A DNA stretch of 64,000 nt from the NCBI GenBank assembly GCA_949752735.1, contig OX457051.1:647501-711500 (forward strand). Direction: 5' to 3'. Every line of letters begins with the position of its first letter. The first letter of the stretch is position 1. The position numbers were made by a program, and so were the translations under genes. The notes under the pieces were generated by a model. That model searched no databases. It was not told the DNA's origin and was given only the letters and a program-made list of their open reading frames with translations. The DNA is from Lumbricus terrestris. Taxonomy: Eukaryota > Annelida > Clitellata > Crassiclitellata > Lumbricidae. Positions 1-10,319 of this stretch are shown piece after piece.

Positions 1-266
1 TGGCGGGTGGGGGATGGGTGGAATGGGGCTGGATGATGGTGGGGAGGGTTGGAGTGGGTGTGGGGGAGTGTGGGTTGGGATGGGATGGGGTGGGGGTTGG
101 GGTTGCAGTCGGGGGGTAATTTTTCCGAAAACCAAAATTTCACGGGTGGCGTACCGGTGGCGGTCGGAGTGTGGTGTTGTGGGGTGGAGTGGGATGTGGT
201 GGGGAGGTTGTGGCCGGGAGCGGGTCGTATCCTAAATTTTCCGGGCAACGCCGGGTACCACGGCTA

Positions 267-267
<1 letters not shown>
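1..267 (+). mobile_element. Helitron-like non-autonomous element, 3' part
   Basis: GT-rich minisatellite units (a core reading TTTCACGGGTGGCGTACCGG) lead into a terminal segment with a CCGG...CCGG hairpin around GCAACG at about 241-254, then the terminal tetranucleotide CTAG at 264-267 followed by T. A hairpin about 10 nt before CTRR, followed by host T, is the hallmark of Helitron 3' ends. The 5' part lies outside the window. No protein is encoded; the open frames across it come only from G+T-rich composition. Confidence 0.6.

Positions 268-300
<33 letters not shown>
268..300. repeat. (TA)n microsatellite
   Basis: An uninterrupted TA dinucleotide run lies directly at the Helitron-like 3' end. 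Confidence 0.95.
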
Positions 301-302
<2 letters not shown>

Positions 303-1090
303 TACAATAATAATTTCTCTCAAGTGCTGTAATAAATAATTATGTCAAACAAATTTCTGTCGAGGTAAACAACCTCTGTTGTCATAGGCCCTCGTCAAAT
401 TTGGACCCGTCCATCCAATACTTTCTTTCAGAGACTCAGTTCTGCTGTTGCTGGATTACTATAATGAATGACTACAGGCCTGAGTATAATAATATTAGAC
501 TATTTAAGCTAACTTTTCAACACTGGCTTAGCTCATCCCTGTTTCCCAAGATGATCCTGAATTGCTGACCAGGATACAATGCGGAATTCATAACAAATGA
601 CTCACAAACCAACAAATTGAGAACTAATAAACTACAGATACCAAAATTTGGAAGCCTTGCAGTAATGATGTTGTTTTACTATGTGTTCAAAGGCCAAAAC
701 ATTTGAAATTTGGCAGTTTGAAATTTGAAAACAAGTAGAGAAGCAATTTAGTTGTTCAAAAATAGCATTTGTACAAATATTTTCAGTTAGTTATGCTCAT
801 TGTAACAAGAATGTAAGATTTGTATCGTATATTGTAATAGTAAATAATCACATTATGATCACATAAATAGTATATAATATCGCAGTATATTATAACAGTT
901 CATGTAATACAAATTAAAAATTATCATGATTATGCCAAATGTTTCTGGAGGCGATGTCATCTATGCTCTAAGCTGGGCAAAAATTGTATTTGTACAAAAA
1001 TATACAGTAATTTACATGTATACTCATTGTAATATGATAGCATCATAATTATACTATATTAATAAATAAATATTAAGAAATAATAATAAT
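301..1090. other. AT-rich DNA, nothing recognised
   Basis: No coding, splice or repeat structure was recognised in this stretch. Confidence 0.5.
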
Positions 1091-1680
1091 CATACCAGCT
1101 GGGATACCCGGGAAATTTTGGATACGACCTGCTCCTGGCCACAACCTCAAAACACCCCACCCCATCCCACCCCACCCCACAACACCCCACCACACACCGA
1201 CCTCCGCCGGTAAGCCACCAGCAAAATTTGGATTTTCGGAAAAAATCTCCCCCAATCCCCCCACCCCCAATCCCCCATGCCCCACACCCTTCTCCACCTC
1301 TCTTCCCTGCCACAACCCCACCCTCTACCCTACCCCCACACCACACCCCTCCCCACACACTCCCCCACACCCTACCCCTCCCCACCCACCCGACCCCACC
1401 CCTCCCCACCCACCCGACCTCACCTCACACCACCGCCACACAACTCCTTCCAAACCCCACCCCACCTCCCCTTCCCCCACACCCCCACCCACCCCACTCC
1501 CACCCCTCTGTTCCACTCACCCTCTCCCCACATCCCCACCCGCCACCCCGCCACACCACACCACACTCCGACCTCGACCGGTACGCCACCCGTGAAATTT
1601 CGGTTTTAGAAAAAATATCCCCCCCGCTTCACGCCCACCCCGCCCACCTCCACCCCACCCATGCGGGTCTCGGCTTGAGA
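1091..1680 (-). mobile_element. Helitron-like element, minus orientation
   Basis: This is the complement of the GT-rich minisatellite, CA-rich on the + strand. It starts at 1096 with a degenerate copy of the 3' end (CAGCTGGGATACCC), and the hairpin has partly collapsed. Internal units contain the complement of the CGGGTGGCGTACCGG core. The Pro/His/Thr-rich open frames in it are composition artefacts. Confidence 0.5.
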
Positions 1681-1800
1681 CACCCCAACGAGATGTTGGC
1701 GATTCTCTACCACCATGGGGGCAGGGTGGGTGCGAAACCTCCCAAAATTTCACTTTTTTCGGCAATTTCTATAAAACTTTGTACCTAGACAGAGGGCCAT
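1681..1800 (+). mobile_element. Fragment of Helitron-like 5' domain
   Basis: The segment GGCGATTCTCTACCACCATG recurs at about 1828 and, in diverged form, at 40620 and (minus) 29590, each time at the 5' side of the minisatellite. Here it stands next to the minus-oriented copy, so two elements are nested or rearranged. Confidence 0.4.
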
Positions 1801-1804
1801 CAGA

Positions 1805-2642
1805 GTCACCTGGTGTAGTGGTTGGCGAAACTCTACCACCATGGGAGCCACGGTGGGGGTTGCGAAAACTATAATTTTTGCTATAAATTTCCATTCCCTT
1901 CCCATAGTTTCACATTCACAGTAAGACGGATTTTTACGCGGGACACCTCGCTTCTACTCAGCCCACACCTCGGTCTGCAAGGGCAGGGTGAGGCAGGGGG
2001 GCGTGGGGCCGGTGGGAAAGAATTTTTCCCCGAAATACGAAATTTCACGGGTGGTGTACCGGTCGAGGTCGGAATGTGGTGTGGTGAGTGGGGTGAGGAT
2101 GGGGGTGGGTGGAGGTGAGGGATTTTTCCGAAAACCCAAATTTGACGGCTGGCGTACCGGTGGAGGCCGGAGTGCGGTGGAGTGTTGTGGGGAGGGGTGT
2201 AGAGGTGGGGTGGATTGAAGATGTGGGAAATTTTCACGAAAACCCTAATTTCACGGGTGGCGTACCGGTGGAGTTGGGAGTCAGGTGGGGTGGGATTGGG
2301 TAGGGTGGACTGGGTGAGTGGAGGGGTTAAGGTGGGGTCGAGGGGGCTGAGAAAATGGTCGAGCGGTGGGTGGTGGGTGGAGGGGTGGGGGTGAGTAGTG
2401 AGGTGGGGAAATTTCATGGGTGGCGGTGAAGGTCGGAGTGTGGTGGGGTGTTGAGGGATGGGGGCTTGGGATGGGATGGGGTGAGGTGTGGGGGATTTCA
2501 CGGGTGGCGTACCGGTGGATGTCGGAGTGTGGTGGGGTGTTGTGGGATGGGAGTGGGATGGGGTGGGGCGTGGTGTGGTGTGGCTATGGCCGGGAGGGGT
2601 CGAATCCTAAATATCCCGGGCAACGCCTGGAACCCCAGCTAG
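1805..2642 (+). mobile_element. Helitron-like element with internal minisatellite
   Basis: A 5' domain at about 1805-2010 is followed by five or more units carrying the GGTGGCGTACCGGTGGAGG core, then a 3' end at 2610-2642 with CCCGGGCAACGCCTGG and terminal CTAG before T. Among the window's copies this one and that at 40590-41902 are the most complete. Confidence 0.55.
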
Positions 2643-3809
2643 TTTATAATAAAATAATTATAATAAAGTTTCTTATAAACAGGATAAATATGCCGTGGTG
2701 CGTAGCATTAAAGGAAGTCATAAAATTATTTTGATTGCAGCACTGGAATTATGCAAGATAGGATGATGCATCGAATAAGTAACATGGTATTAAAATATAG
2801 GCTTATGGGAACGTCAGTTTGTGTATCCCTGAACTACAAGCATCGGAATTCTACAAAGTGATTAGCCTACGACACTACGACAGCCGCCCTCCTGGGGGAG
2901 CAAATTGCATAGACTACGCTGCCAGTTTCGTGGTGTTAGAGGTGTCTGCCTGAAGTTCTGTGAGGGATCTATCAGCGCCAACCGCCCTTCCACAACAGTG
3001 CTCCTCTCCTCTGTCTTGGCCGGTCGAAAAGTCCAGTGCTGCCAATCAGCTGAGGTCGCCTAAACGCTATTAGCGTCATACTGTGATAATGCGCTGATCC
3101 ACCGTTAGCCAAGATAGAGGAGATCTGTATAATATTATCAGAGTGTCATTATGTCTTGCACTGCCTATTGGTTTGTGGCTTTGTACATCTGAATGTCTTT
3201 CTCCCTGTATCGATGACAGTCTGCTTCTGCGACTGTGCGTAAGTCCTAGCAACAAGTATGTTTGTGCATTTATTCCTGCGTATGTATGTGCGTTTGGCTA
3301 TCTGCTTGTCCGTCCACCCGTCTGTTGTTCTCACCGTCCGTATGCATGTCTATCTGTCCGTCTAAATGTCTTTCCGTTTGCCCGTCATTATGTGTGTCTA
3401 TCTTAGACTATTTAGACGTCTAGGCTATATGTTTATATGTCTGCATGCCCGTATGTTAGGAGGTTGAGGAAGAGGAAGAGGAGGAGGGGGAGAATAAGGT
3501 GGGAGAGAAGTAGGAGGAGGAGGAAGACAAGGAGGAGGAGGAGGAGCATAGACCCAGTTGAAAGCCACAAGGGGCTAACCCAGGAATGAGATGACCAATA
3601 GGCAGAAATGCAGTGCAGAGTTAAACACTTGTGGATGGTTTGGCTGTTTGCACAATCTCACTGGACTCTATTATAACTGATTTTAATTTCGAAGAGTTTT
3701 TGGTAAGTTTTGAAATCATGTGTTCTGATCAACTCCAATGCCTTTGACATGACGAGTTTTCAAACCATGGCACCCTTGCACATAACACTGCTGCTGCTGC
3801 TGCTGCTTA
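2643..3809. other. No gene recognised; purine-rich patch
   Basis: A GAG/GAA-rich patch lies at about 3462-3547 and a short CTG run at 3790-3806. Around 3180-3410 there is an irregular CTGTCYGT-type quasi-repeat that yields a Cys-rich open frame without gene-like features. Confidence 0.5.
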
Positions 3810-4070
3810 TGATTATGATGAAGGTGATGATGATTGATGACGATGATGGTGCTGATGATGATGATTATCGTTCGTGGTGACGAAGATAAAGAATTTCACG
3901 AAGAAGCAGATGACGATGATGATGACGATGACGACGACGATGGCGACGACGATGGCGATGACGATGGCGATGACGATGATGATGATGATGACGATGATGA
4001 CGATGATGATGATGATGATGATGACGATGATGACGATGTTGACGATGATGATGATGATGATGATGATGAC

Positions 4071-4107
<37 letters not shown>

Positions 4108-4270
4108 TAGATGATATTGCTGCTGATGAAAGAGATGTAGATGAAGCTGGTGATGTCGATGATGACAATGATAGGACGATGACGACAATGATAGTGAAGA
4201 TGATGACGAAGATGACGATTACGACAGCGACGACAACGACAAATACGACGAGGACGACGACGACGACGAC

Positions 4271-4305
<35 letters not shown>

Positions 4306-4434
4306 CGACGACGACGGCTACGACGACGACGACGATGGTGGTGGTGGCGGCGGCGGCGGGGCGACGACGACGACGATGGTGGTGACGACGACGACGACGA
4401 CGACGATTGCGATGACGATGATGATGATGACGAA

Positions 4435-4520
<86 letters not shown>
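3810..4520. repeat. Long compound (GAT)n/(GAC)n microsatellite
   Basis: About 700 bases are made almost entirely of GAT and GAC triplets, ending in a pure (GAT)n tract at 4433-4518, with small GGC and ACG islands. All six frames stay open over long parts (poly-Asp, poly-Met/Thr, poly-Ser, poly-Ile), as expected for a triplet array, so I do not call a protein. Confidence 0.95.
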
Positions 4521-4521
<1 letters not shown>

Positions 4522-5162
4522 GGGATATTCACGCCAGCGATAAGCATTGTACCCGGAATTGTCTGCCATTCAATTACCCTATAGACTGCACGAACAGCAT
4601 TATCATGCATGCATCTGTGATGCGACCTAGAGCCCATAGGCCAGTAGGCGTCTCGGCTTGTTAAACTGTAACCTGCGCTGCCGCGCATGCGCATGCTTTG
4701 GACATTGCTTCAGAAGAGACAAATAATAACTTACGCAAAACTAGTTAAAGTTTCCCTCTGTCGTTCCAGCAAGCTGTGAACCAAAACTGATTGATATAGA
4801 TAGGAATTAAATCAATTAATCGCGAGCGATGTGTCCCGCACATATGATAATTCCTAGTTTTCCATATTTTGGTGATTTTATGTGGTGAGGATTTTATGGG
4901 GCAAAAGTAAAAGACACGTAATAACAGGCCTGATTTTCATCATAAAATTCCTAAAGATGGAAAGACCAATTATGAAAATATCATGAAAACAAACTTACAT
5001 TAGTGAACTTAACCAAAATCAAATATTACTTTTTCTTGTATTTGTAGAATTAAAGAGAATTTTGAAGCCTACTCTAAGGAGCTCACGTGAAAGAGCATCT
5101 AAAGTATATGATTAGTTTAGCTGGAGGGTTTGCCAGCAACTGACAACTTTAAAGTAGGATAA

Positions 5163-5164
<2 letters not shown>
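4521..5164. other. No gene recognised
   Basis: Unique-looking AT-rich DNA. This is about where exon 2 of peptide gene A would be expected from the spacing in the paralogues, but no match to the pro-region was found. Confidence 0.5.
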
Positions 5165-5240
<76 letters not shown>

Positions 5241-5265
5241 AATTATTATAATATATTATAATTAT
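5165..5265. repeat. (AAT)n / (ATT)n microsatellite, 5' side of retroelement
   Basis: A pure AAT run switches to ATT at about 5224. It directly abuts the retrotransposon fragment that follows. Confidence 0.95.
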
Positions 5266-6117
5266 TATAGGGACAAACCTCTATTGCAGAAGATGATTGC
5301 CGAGCTGAGCATTGCACTTTCCGACCCATACCATAAAGCGCGTTTTATGGCAGCCGCAGCGCCTCACGCGGGTGACTGGCTTTTCGCCCTCCCTGTGACA
5401 TCATGTGGCTTACGACTAGACGACGAAGCTGTCAGAATTGCGGTAGGACTCCGCCTGGGAACATGCATTTGCGAGCCTCATGCTTGCCCATGCGGAGCTC
5501 GAGTGACAGCAATTGGAGCACATGGTCTTTCCTGTGGCCTTGGACCGGGACGGATCGCAAGACACGCCACATTAAACGATCTATTCAGCCGGAGTCTCAC
5601 ACGAGCGGGATTCCCAAATATCAAGGAACCACCCGGTCTCTCTAGATCTGATGGCAGACGTCCGGATGGTCTTACGCTGATTCCTTGGTATAAAGGTCGA
5701 AACCTCGTATGGGACGCCACGGTGATTGACACTGTAGCTCCATCTTACATCCCTGCGACATCCTTGTCTGCAGGTGCGGCAGCGGAAGTGGCGGCTACGA
5801 GGAAGGTCGACAAGTACAACCATCTTACTGCCACCTATCTCTTTGTTCCGCTGGCCTTCGAGACCATGGGCCCCATCAACATTGAGGGAATGAAGCTACT
5901 TAAGGATTTGGGGCGCCTGCTGACACGAATTACCGGAGACCCGAAAGAGACAACTTACCTATTCCAACGGTTTTCTGTCTGCATCCAGCGTTTCAATGCT
6001 GTTGCCTGCAGGGGCACATTCGAAAAGCAGCCACTGCCATCTTATTAACTGTTCATTCCTGATTCTTTAGGTTTTATTTGCATGCGTTGTCATAATTGCC
6101 TTTGTGACTCGATCTCC
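5266..6117 (+). mobile_element. Non-LTR retrotransposon 3' part: restriction-like endonuclease domain (R2/R4-like)
   Basis: The open frame 5284-6048 (254 codons) is the C-terminal part of a site-specific non-LTR retrotransposon polyprotein. A Cys/His cluster is seen at residues about 60-86 (CEPHACPCG...GAHGLSC), then RH and N (GRIARHATLND), then RRPDG (about residues 124-128) followed 15 residues later by WDATV. This is the PD...D core of the restriction-like endonuclease that nicks the target in R2, R4 and related clades. The reverse transcriptase is absent, so the copy is 5'-truncated. AAT arrays bound it on both sides, as for the three other endonuclease-bearing copies in the window. Of these only this one keeps the Cys/His and PD...D residues in a single frame. 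R4-clade Dong elements are known to insert in TAA repeats; kinship to that clade is inferred. Confidence 0.75.
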
Positions 6118-6146
6118 ATAATAATAATAATAATAATATAATAATA

Positions 6147-6211
<65 letters not shown>
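6118..6211. repeat. (AAT)n microsatellite
   Basis: A near-pure AAT run lies between two retrotransposon fragments. Confidence 0.95.
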
Positions 6212-6621
6212 GGTATACCCGATGATCATGCATTTGTCAAGCGTGACTTCGCTAACACCTTTAACGGTCTGCTGAAGGCCGTGTTTGAAACTATCCCCGA
6301 GATATACCGTTTTGTCAATCAAGTTTATGAGACTTTATGAGACGTTTTCGTCCCTCTTCTTAGGTTTGGCAAATTCTCAAATTCTTCACAAATGGGACCC
6401 CACAAGGTGACCCTCTCGGCCCTGTACTTTTTGCCTGCCTCAGAATGGCGGTCTGTGTGTGAGAAGGGTTGGATCGCTGACTTTTTCTGCCTATAATGGC
6501 ATCAGCTGCGACAACCCTTGCACTCCAGTAAGCCATTCTTGATTTCAGCTCAGCGGCGTCCGATTTTTCGCATTTGGGTGTTATCTTGATAGCCCGCAGG
6601 GTAACACTTCCATCATGTGTC
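6212..6621 (+). mobile_element. Retrotransposon reverse transcriptase fragment, rearranged
   Basis: It starts inside the RT domain with a CATTTGTCAAGCGTGACTTC stretch matching the 5' starts at 17600 and 30170. It includes a damaged copy of the PQQGDPLG motif at about 6395, then jumps to sequence homologous to about 18430-18520, so the middle of the RT including the YLDD box is deleted. The frame is broken. Confidence 0.6.
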
Positions 6622-7036
6622 CGGTTGTCGGCGGCGGGCAGTTTACGGCCCGTGTCAGCCGGTCGGTCGCGCGTTGGAGCCCGACGCCAGCCACGTTACG
6701 GTCGTTGCGCGTCTGCGGCCGTTCGCTTCGCCATCCGAAAAACAGACCTGGCTCACTCGCTCCGTCCTCCTGATCGGGACCCTACCCAGAGCGGGTGTAA
6801 GGCCTCGACTGCGTCTGGCCGGCGAGCCCGGGGAGTCCTCGGAGTCGGGTTGTTTAAGATTGCAGTCCAAAGCGGGTGGTAAACTCCATCTAAGGCTAAA
6901 TACTGGCACGAGTCCGATGACGAACAACTAGCCTACCGTGAGGGAAAGTTGAAAAGAACTTCGAAGAGAGAGTTCAACAGTACGTGAAACCGTCTAGAGG
7001 CAAACGGAGAGGACCGTATGGTCCTCCCGTCGGATT
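6622..7036 (+). pseudogene. 28S rRNA fragment (5' D1-D2 region), pseudogene
   Basis: From about 6840 the sequence follows the conserved core of eukaryotic 28S rRNA: GTCGGGTTGTTT, then GCGGGTGGTAAACTCCATC, then AAATACTGGCACGAGTCCG, GTGAGGGAAAGTTGAAAAG and CAACAGTACGTGAAACC. Upstream, GC-rich sequence at 6625-6840 fits an expansion segment. A small insertion near 6930 and substitutions show it is not a working rDNA unit. It is only about 400 nt and is joined to retrotransposon sequence at about 6621. Confidence 0.8.
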
Positions 7037-7059
7037 AAGTTTTTATTTTAGTAGCCTAA

Positions 7060-7125
7060 TTAGTGTCTAAGTCCCTGACGGATCATGTGTACCTCTGGGC
7101 AAAAAACAATAATAAATGCTGTCAA
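7060..7125 (+). repeat. Retroelement 3'-tail hairpin plus AT-rich tail
   Basis: GTCCCTGACGGATC and ACCTCTGGGC form the two arms of a small hairpin followed by an A-rich AATAAT tail. The same hairpin tail occurs at about 19398-19450, 20241-20290, 32165-32225 and 32332-32372, and in reverse at 26127, 27737 and 28162. Confidence 0.55.
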
Positions 7126-7891
7126 TGCTGTTGCCTTCCACACATGGGCGGAGTTTATCAGGGGCTGGGGCTAAGCCCCCAAGACGGCCCGGATTCAGGC
7201 TTTTACCGTGAAAGTGGTATCTTTTCACGGGTCAAGCCCCCCCAAGAAGGTCCAGACTGCTAAATATTTTCGGGGGAAATGGTTCTTTTGCGAAACTTCG
7301 ATATCGAATGATCAAAAAAAGGTCAGAAAAAATAGTACGTTTTCACCAGATTTGAACCGAATTACTAAAAAAAGAAAGAAAGGTCATCAACTCTTTTCAG
7401 AAAAAAATATTGTCTGCGCCGACTAAGTCACCCTCCCAACAAAGCCCAAGTTTTTTTAACCCCCCCTCATTAAGTTTTTCTTTATCAAACTGAACGGACG
7501 AATTTCATCAATAGTCGTGTTACAGGAGATTCAGTAGAACAAAAAGGGGAACTAAGGGGATCTAAAAGAGGCACAGTTCCCGACGCGACATCTTTATATG
7601 TTTCATTTCTAAGGCGGTTGTGCACAGGTTTGTTGATGAAACGGTGATTCATATTATATATAATTATATATAAGTTATATCTATAATGTTCTCCTGTCTG
7701 ACTGAGATAGCGAGTTAGGCAATTCTTTTGTTTCCATTCGGTTTCAACGCCTTGACTGTGCAGTTATAATATTGTTATTATTATAATAATAACAATGTCG
7801 CAAACTGGCGTGGTGTAAGTTGGAGCGCGGTGTTTCGTAATAACCCTAATGTTAATGTTGATGGAATGTAAGAGGAACAAGTATTACTGTA
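7126..7891. other. Duplicated unit DNA (intron 2 of gene A)
   Basis: 7126-7220 matches 20290-20400, and 7310-7620 matches 32437-32610. These are remnants of the ancestral intron 2 of the peptide-gene unit. No coding sequence was seen. Confidence 0.55.
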
Positions 7892-8819
7892 CAGGGTGCA
7901 ACAACAAAAAACCTAGGTTTTTTGCCAATATTTTGACCAAAAGTATGAATTTCCAAATGAAATTTTACAGGCTTATAGACAATTCATATTTACACATTGT
8001 TGCCAGATTTCATCAAAATATTTCAAACAGGACAAAAGTTACAGCACTTTTAGTGAGGCCACCCACCGTTTTTTGACGATTCAAAAACGACACGCAACAA
8101 AAAGTAACAAAAACACGATGTTATTAAGTCTCATCTCAAATAACTGTTGTGAAATGAACTTGGTAGTGCTTCACAACTTGTGTTCAATGCGCCCACGACC
8201 CATGCCAAAACTTCTTTTGAGTCTCTTTGCAAAGTTCTTGATGGACCTGTTGATTAATCTGATAGATTCCTTATTTACCAATTTGATTGTCATCTTGCTA
8301 AGTGACTTCTCAGTGGCGTGCAGCTACGCTGGTGCCCTGTTTCTTTTTTAAATAGTAAAAATAATGATCATCTGGCAATATCAAGGTTATTTGATAACAA
8401 TTATTTAAGATGAGACTTAATAAAATCGTGCTTTTGCTACTTTTTGCTGCGTTACGTCTTTGAATCGTCAAGAAACGGGGGGGGGTGGCCTCACTAAAAG
8501 TGGTATAACTTATGTTCTGTTTGAACTATTTTGATGGAATCTGACCACCATGTGCAGATATGAATTGTCGTTAAGGGTGTAAAATTTCATTTCGATATTC
8601 TTACTTTTGACCAAGATATTGGACAGAATAATTAGATTGGTTTTTGTGACTTTTTGTCGCGTCGCGTTTTTGAATCGTCAAAAAACGGTTGGTGACCTCA
8701 CTAGAAGTGGTGTAACGTTTGTTGTGTTTGAAATATTTTGTAAAATTTCATTTTGAAATTCTTACTTTTGGTCAAGATATTGGCAAAAACCTAAGGGGGG
8801 TCTTTTTTGGCGCACCCTG
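7892..8819. mobile_element. Tc1/mariner-type element with CAGGGTGC ends (non-autonomous)
   Basis: The left end CAGGGTGCAACA at 7892 and the right end complementary to it (GCGCACCCTG ending 8819) are flanked on both sides by TA. The terminal inverted repeat runs about 90 nt (TTGGCAAAAAACCT...AAATTTCAT arms), and a second inverted block (GTTTTTGAATCGTCAAAA type) recurs inside. No transposase was seen. CAGGGTG ends and TA target duplication are typical of the Tc1/mariner superfamily. Confidence 0.65.
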
Positions 8820-8934
8820 TACACGTACCAAGAGTCCAAGACTGTTCTACATGTATGTCTCTTACAGTTGCGAGGCACTACTTCACCTAAGCTTAATACT
8901 GCCAGCAACCTGGAACGGGTTTCTAGTGAATATA

Positions 8935-9152
8935 CGACACCTCCCAAACTACTCTCAGTTTAATACACTCTTGATGCTTTCCTTTCTCATGGAATTGGCC
9001 GCGAACGGCTCCGAATAGATGGGTTGCTATTATACAACTTCCCATCTATTGTCACAATACTTCATTCGACTATTCATACAGCGCTTTTTGTGAGTGTCAT
9101 AAGGCAAACCTATATCAGTACACTCACTCACGAAGACTTGTTCTGTTTGTAG
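8935..9152 (+). other. Conserved 3' end of intron 2, gene A
   Basis: Closely similar to 20400-20566 and 32600-32806, the DNA just before exon 3 of genes B and C. It ends in a T-rich tract and TAG acceptor (GTTCTGTTTGTAG). Confidence 0.7.
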
Positions 9153-9235
9153 GCGATGGTGATGCCATTCAGAAGCGAGCATGTCATTGGGGATGTTGGG
9201 GCTTCCTTGGGTGCGCAATCCGATGCGGCGTGTAG
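9153..9235 (+). CDS. Cysteine-rich peptide gene A, exon 3 (Lys-Arg site and mature peptide)
   Basis: Entered in phase 1 after a TAG acceptor, the exon reads GDGDAIQKR and then an 18-residue mature peptide to the TAG stop at 9233-9235. The peptide has four cysteines at its positions 2, 6, 12 and 16, a CX3C-X5-CX3C frame starting with CHWGC. It is mostly small and hydrophobic, with one arginine. Homology to exons at 20567 and 32807 is clear in the acceptor, the IQKR cleavage site, the CxWxC start and the 3' UTR. No exon 1 or 2 of gene A was found upstream. Either they lie outside the window or they were displaced by the retroelement pile-up at 5-7 kb. The exon may therefore be orphaned. Function is unknown; secretion is inferred from genes C and D. 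Confidence 0.72.
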
Positions 9236-9450
9236 CCTAACGTCATCTGCTCGTCCACAGTGAGCCGCCGCCAGTACGACGCATTGCAGAGTTCTGGCTT
9301 TACTTGAGCGAACATAAATAATTAATTAATTTTGCATTGCGTTGAATACCATGCTCAAAAGAAGCACGGCGATTGATTTAGTTGGAGCTATTTTCGTACA
9401 TTTTTCTAATTAAGGCTTAAATATAGTTATTTTCAGTAACATATTTCTTT
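9236..9450 (+). promoter_or_regulatory. Conserved 3' UTR of gene A with stem-loop
   Basis: GTCATCTGCTCGTCCACAG and the following ~80 nt are nearly the same in genes A, B and C. A stem-loop lies at 9349-9369 (CCATGCTC, 5-nt loop, AAGCACGG; two imperfect pairs). The UTR is better conserved than the mature peptide coding sequence. Confidence 0.55.
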
Positions 9451-9530
9451 CCGTTTATTTTACCCTGATTGCTATCTAATATTATGTTAAATCATATTTT
9501 TGGTATTCATATTGCGAGATTTTCAATGTT

Positions 9531-9757
9531 TGCTTGTATTTGTTTGTATATGCACTTGCTATAGCGCCCCTTAAAGCTCTCTTTACTCAGAGGCGCTCCC
9601 GACTGCAGAGCGATCACTGCATCGGAGTTTCACGCCGAAGCGCCGAGAAATTGCGAGTGAAAGACTTGCCCAAGGTCCTTACGCGGCGACTTGAGGTGGA
9701 TTCGAACCTGCAACCCACCGGCTGCAAGGCAACAAACATACCCGCTACACTAGAGCG
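9531..9757 (-). mobile_element. tRNA-derived SINE (family 1)
   Basis: On the minus strand the element reads from a tRNA-like head with a B-box (GGTTCGAATCC, diverged) through a body with GCGTGAAACTCCGATGCAG to GGGCGCTATAGCAAGTGCA and an AAACA-type tail. Copies lie at 20965-21190 and 30537-30772 (minus) and at 42303-42530 (plus). Confidence 0.7.
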
Positions 9758-10319
9758 CTCCATAATTGTTATAACAATTGAATATTTCCAAAAAACGGAA
9801 ACTTTAAGATGACTAGGCCTACGCCACAACGCAAGAGTTTGGGAGACTAACCCTAAACCCCACGGCGCTTCGGACACAAACAAATCTGTCTATTCCATAA
9901 AGGAGTCTCTAGGATTTTAAAAGGTCGATAACTGACTTTCAAACGACAGAGCATTCAAAGCCATAGCAATGGACAACGTTTTTAGCATAATTATTTTCAT
10001 GTTGTATTCCTAACGGTTGAAAATTTCGTGATATTTTCTATTGATAGCTGGGCTTCGACAGAATGATAATTAACATGGTGGCATAAACGGATGTTCTGAT
10101 TATATTATGTGTCAAAACGTTTTTATCGTCTGATTATTAAACTGAATGACTCGTAATCAGACAACCACACAAGTTATAATGAGCGTTGTTTGTTGTTAAG
10201 CGGTTGATCCACTGTTTAGCTAGGAAGGTTATAGCTGAGGGGTTTGTGGCTTTGTACAAAAGGTTGTAGGCCTATATTGGCTGCTATCAGATGACAATCT
10301 ACTGTCAATGTGAATACAA

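Noticed and set aside
1228..1788. 186-codon Pro/His/Thr-rich frame and its partners at 1881-2501 (minus) and 40703-41779 (minus)
   Set aside because: They read through Helitron-like minisatellite repeats. Openness follows from C- or G-rich repeats without T-A-rich stops, and the same units occur in six places in both orientations.
3143..3406. 87-codon Cys-rich frame, considered as another Cys-rich peptide
   Set aside because: It arises from an irregular CTGTCTGTCYGT quasi-repeat, has no Lys-Arg site, no pro-region homology and no matching splice sites.
3834..4694. Long open frames of poly-Asp, poly-Ser, poly-His/Arg, poly-Ile on both strands
   Set aside because: They are translations of the GAT/GAC array in every frame. 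No start context, splice site or non-repetitive domain supports a gene.
6574..6931. Overlapping 90-104 codon frames in GC-rich DNA
   Set aside because: They coincide with the 28S rRNA fragment.
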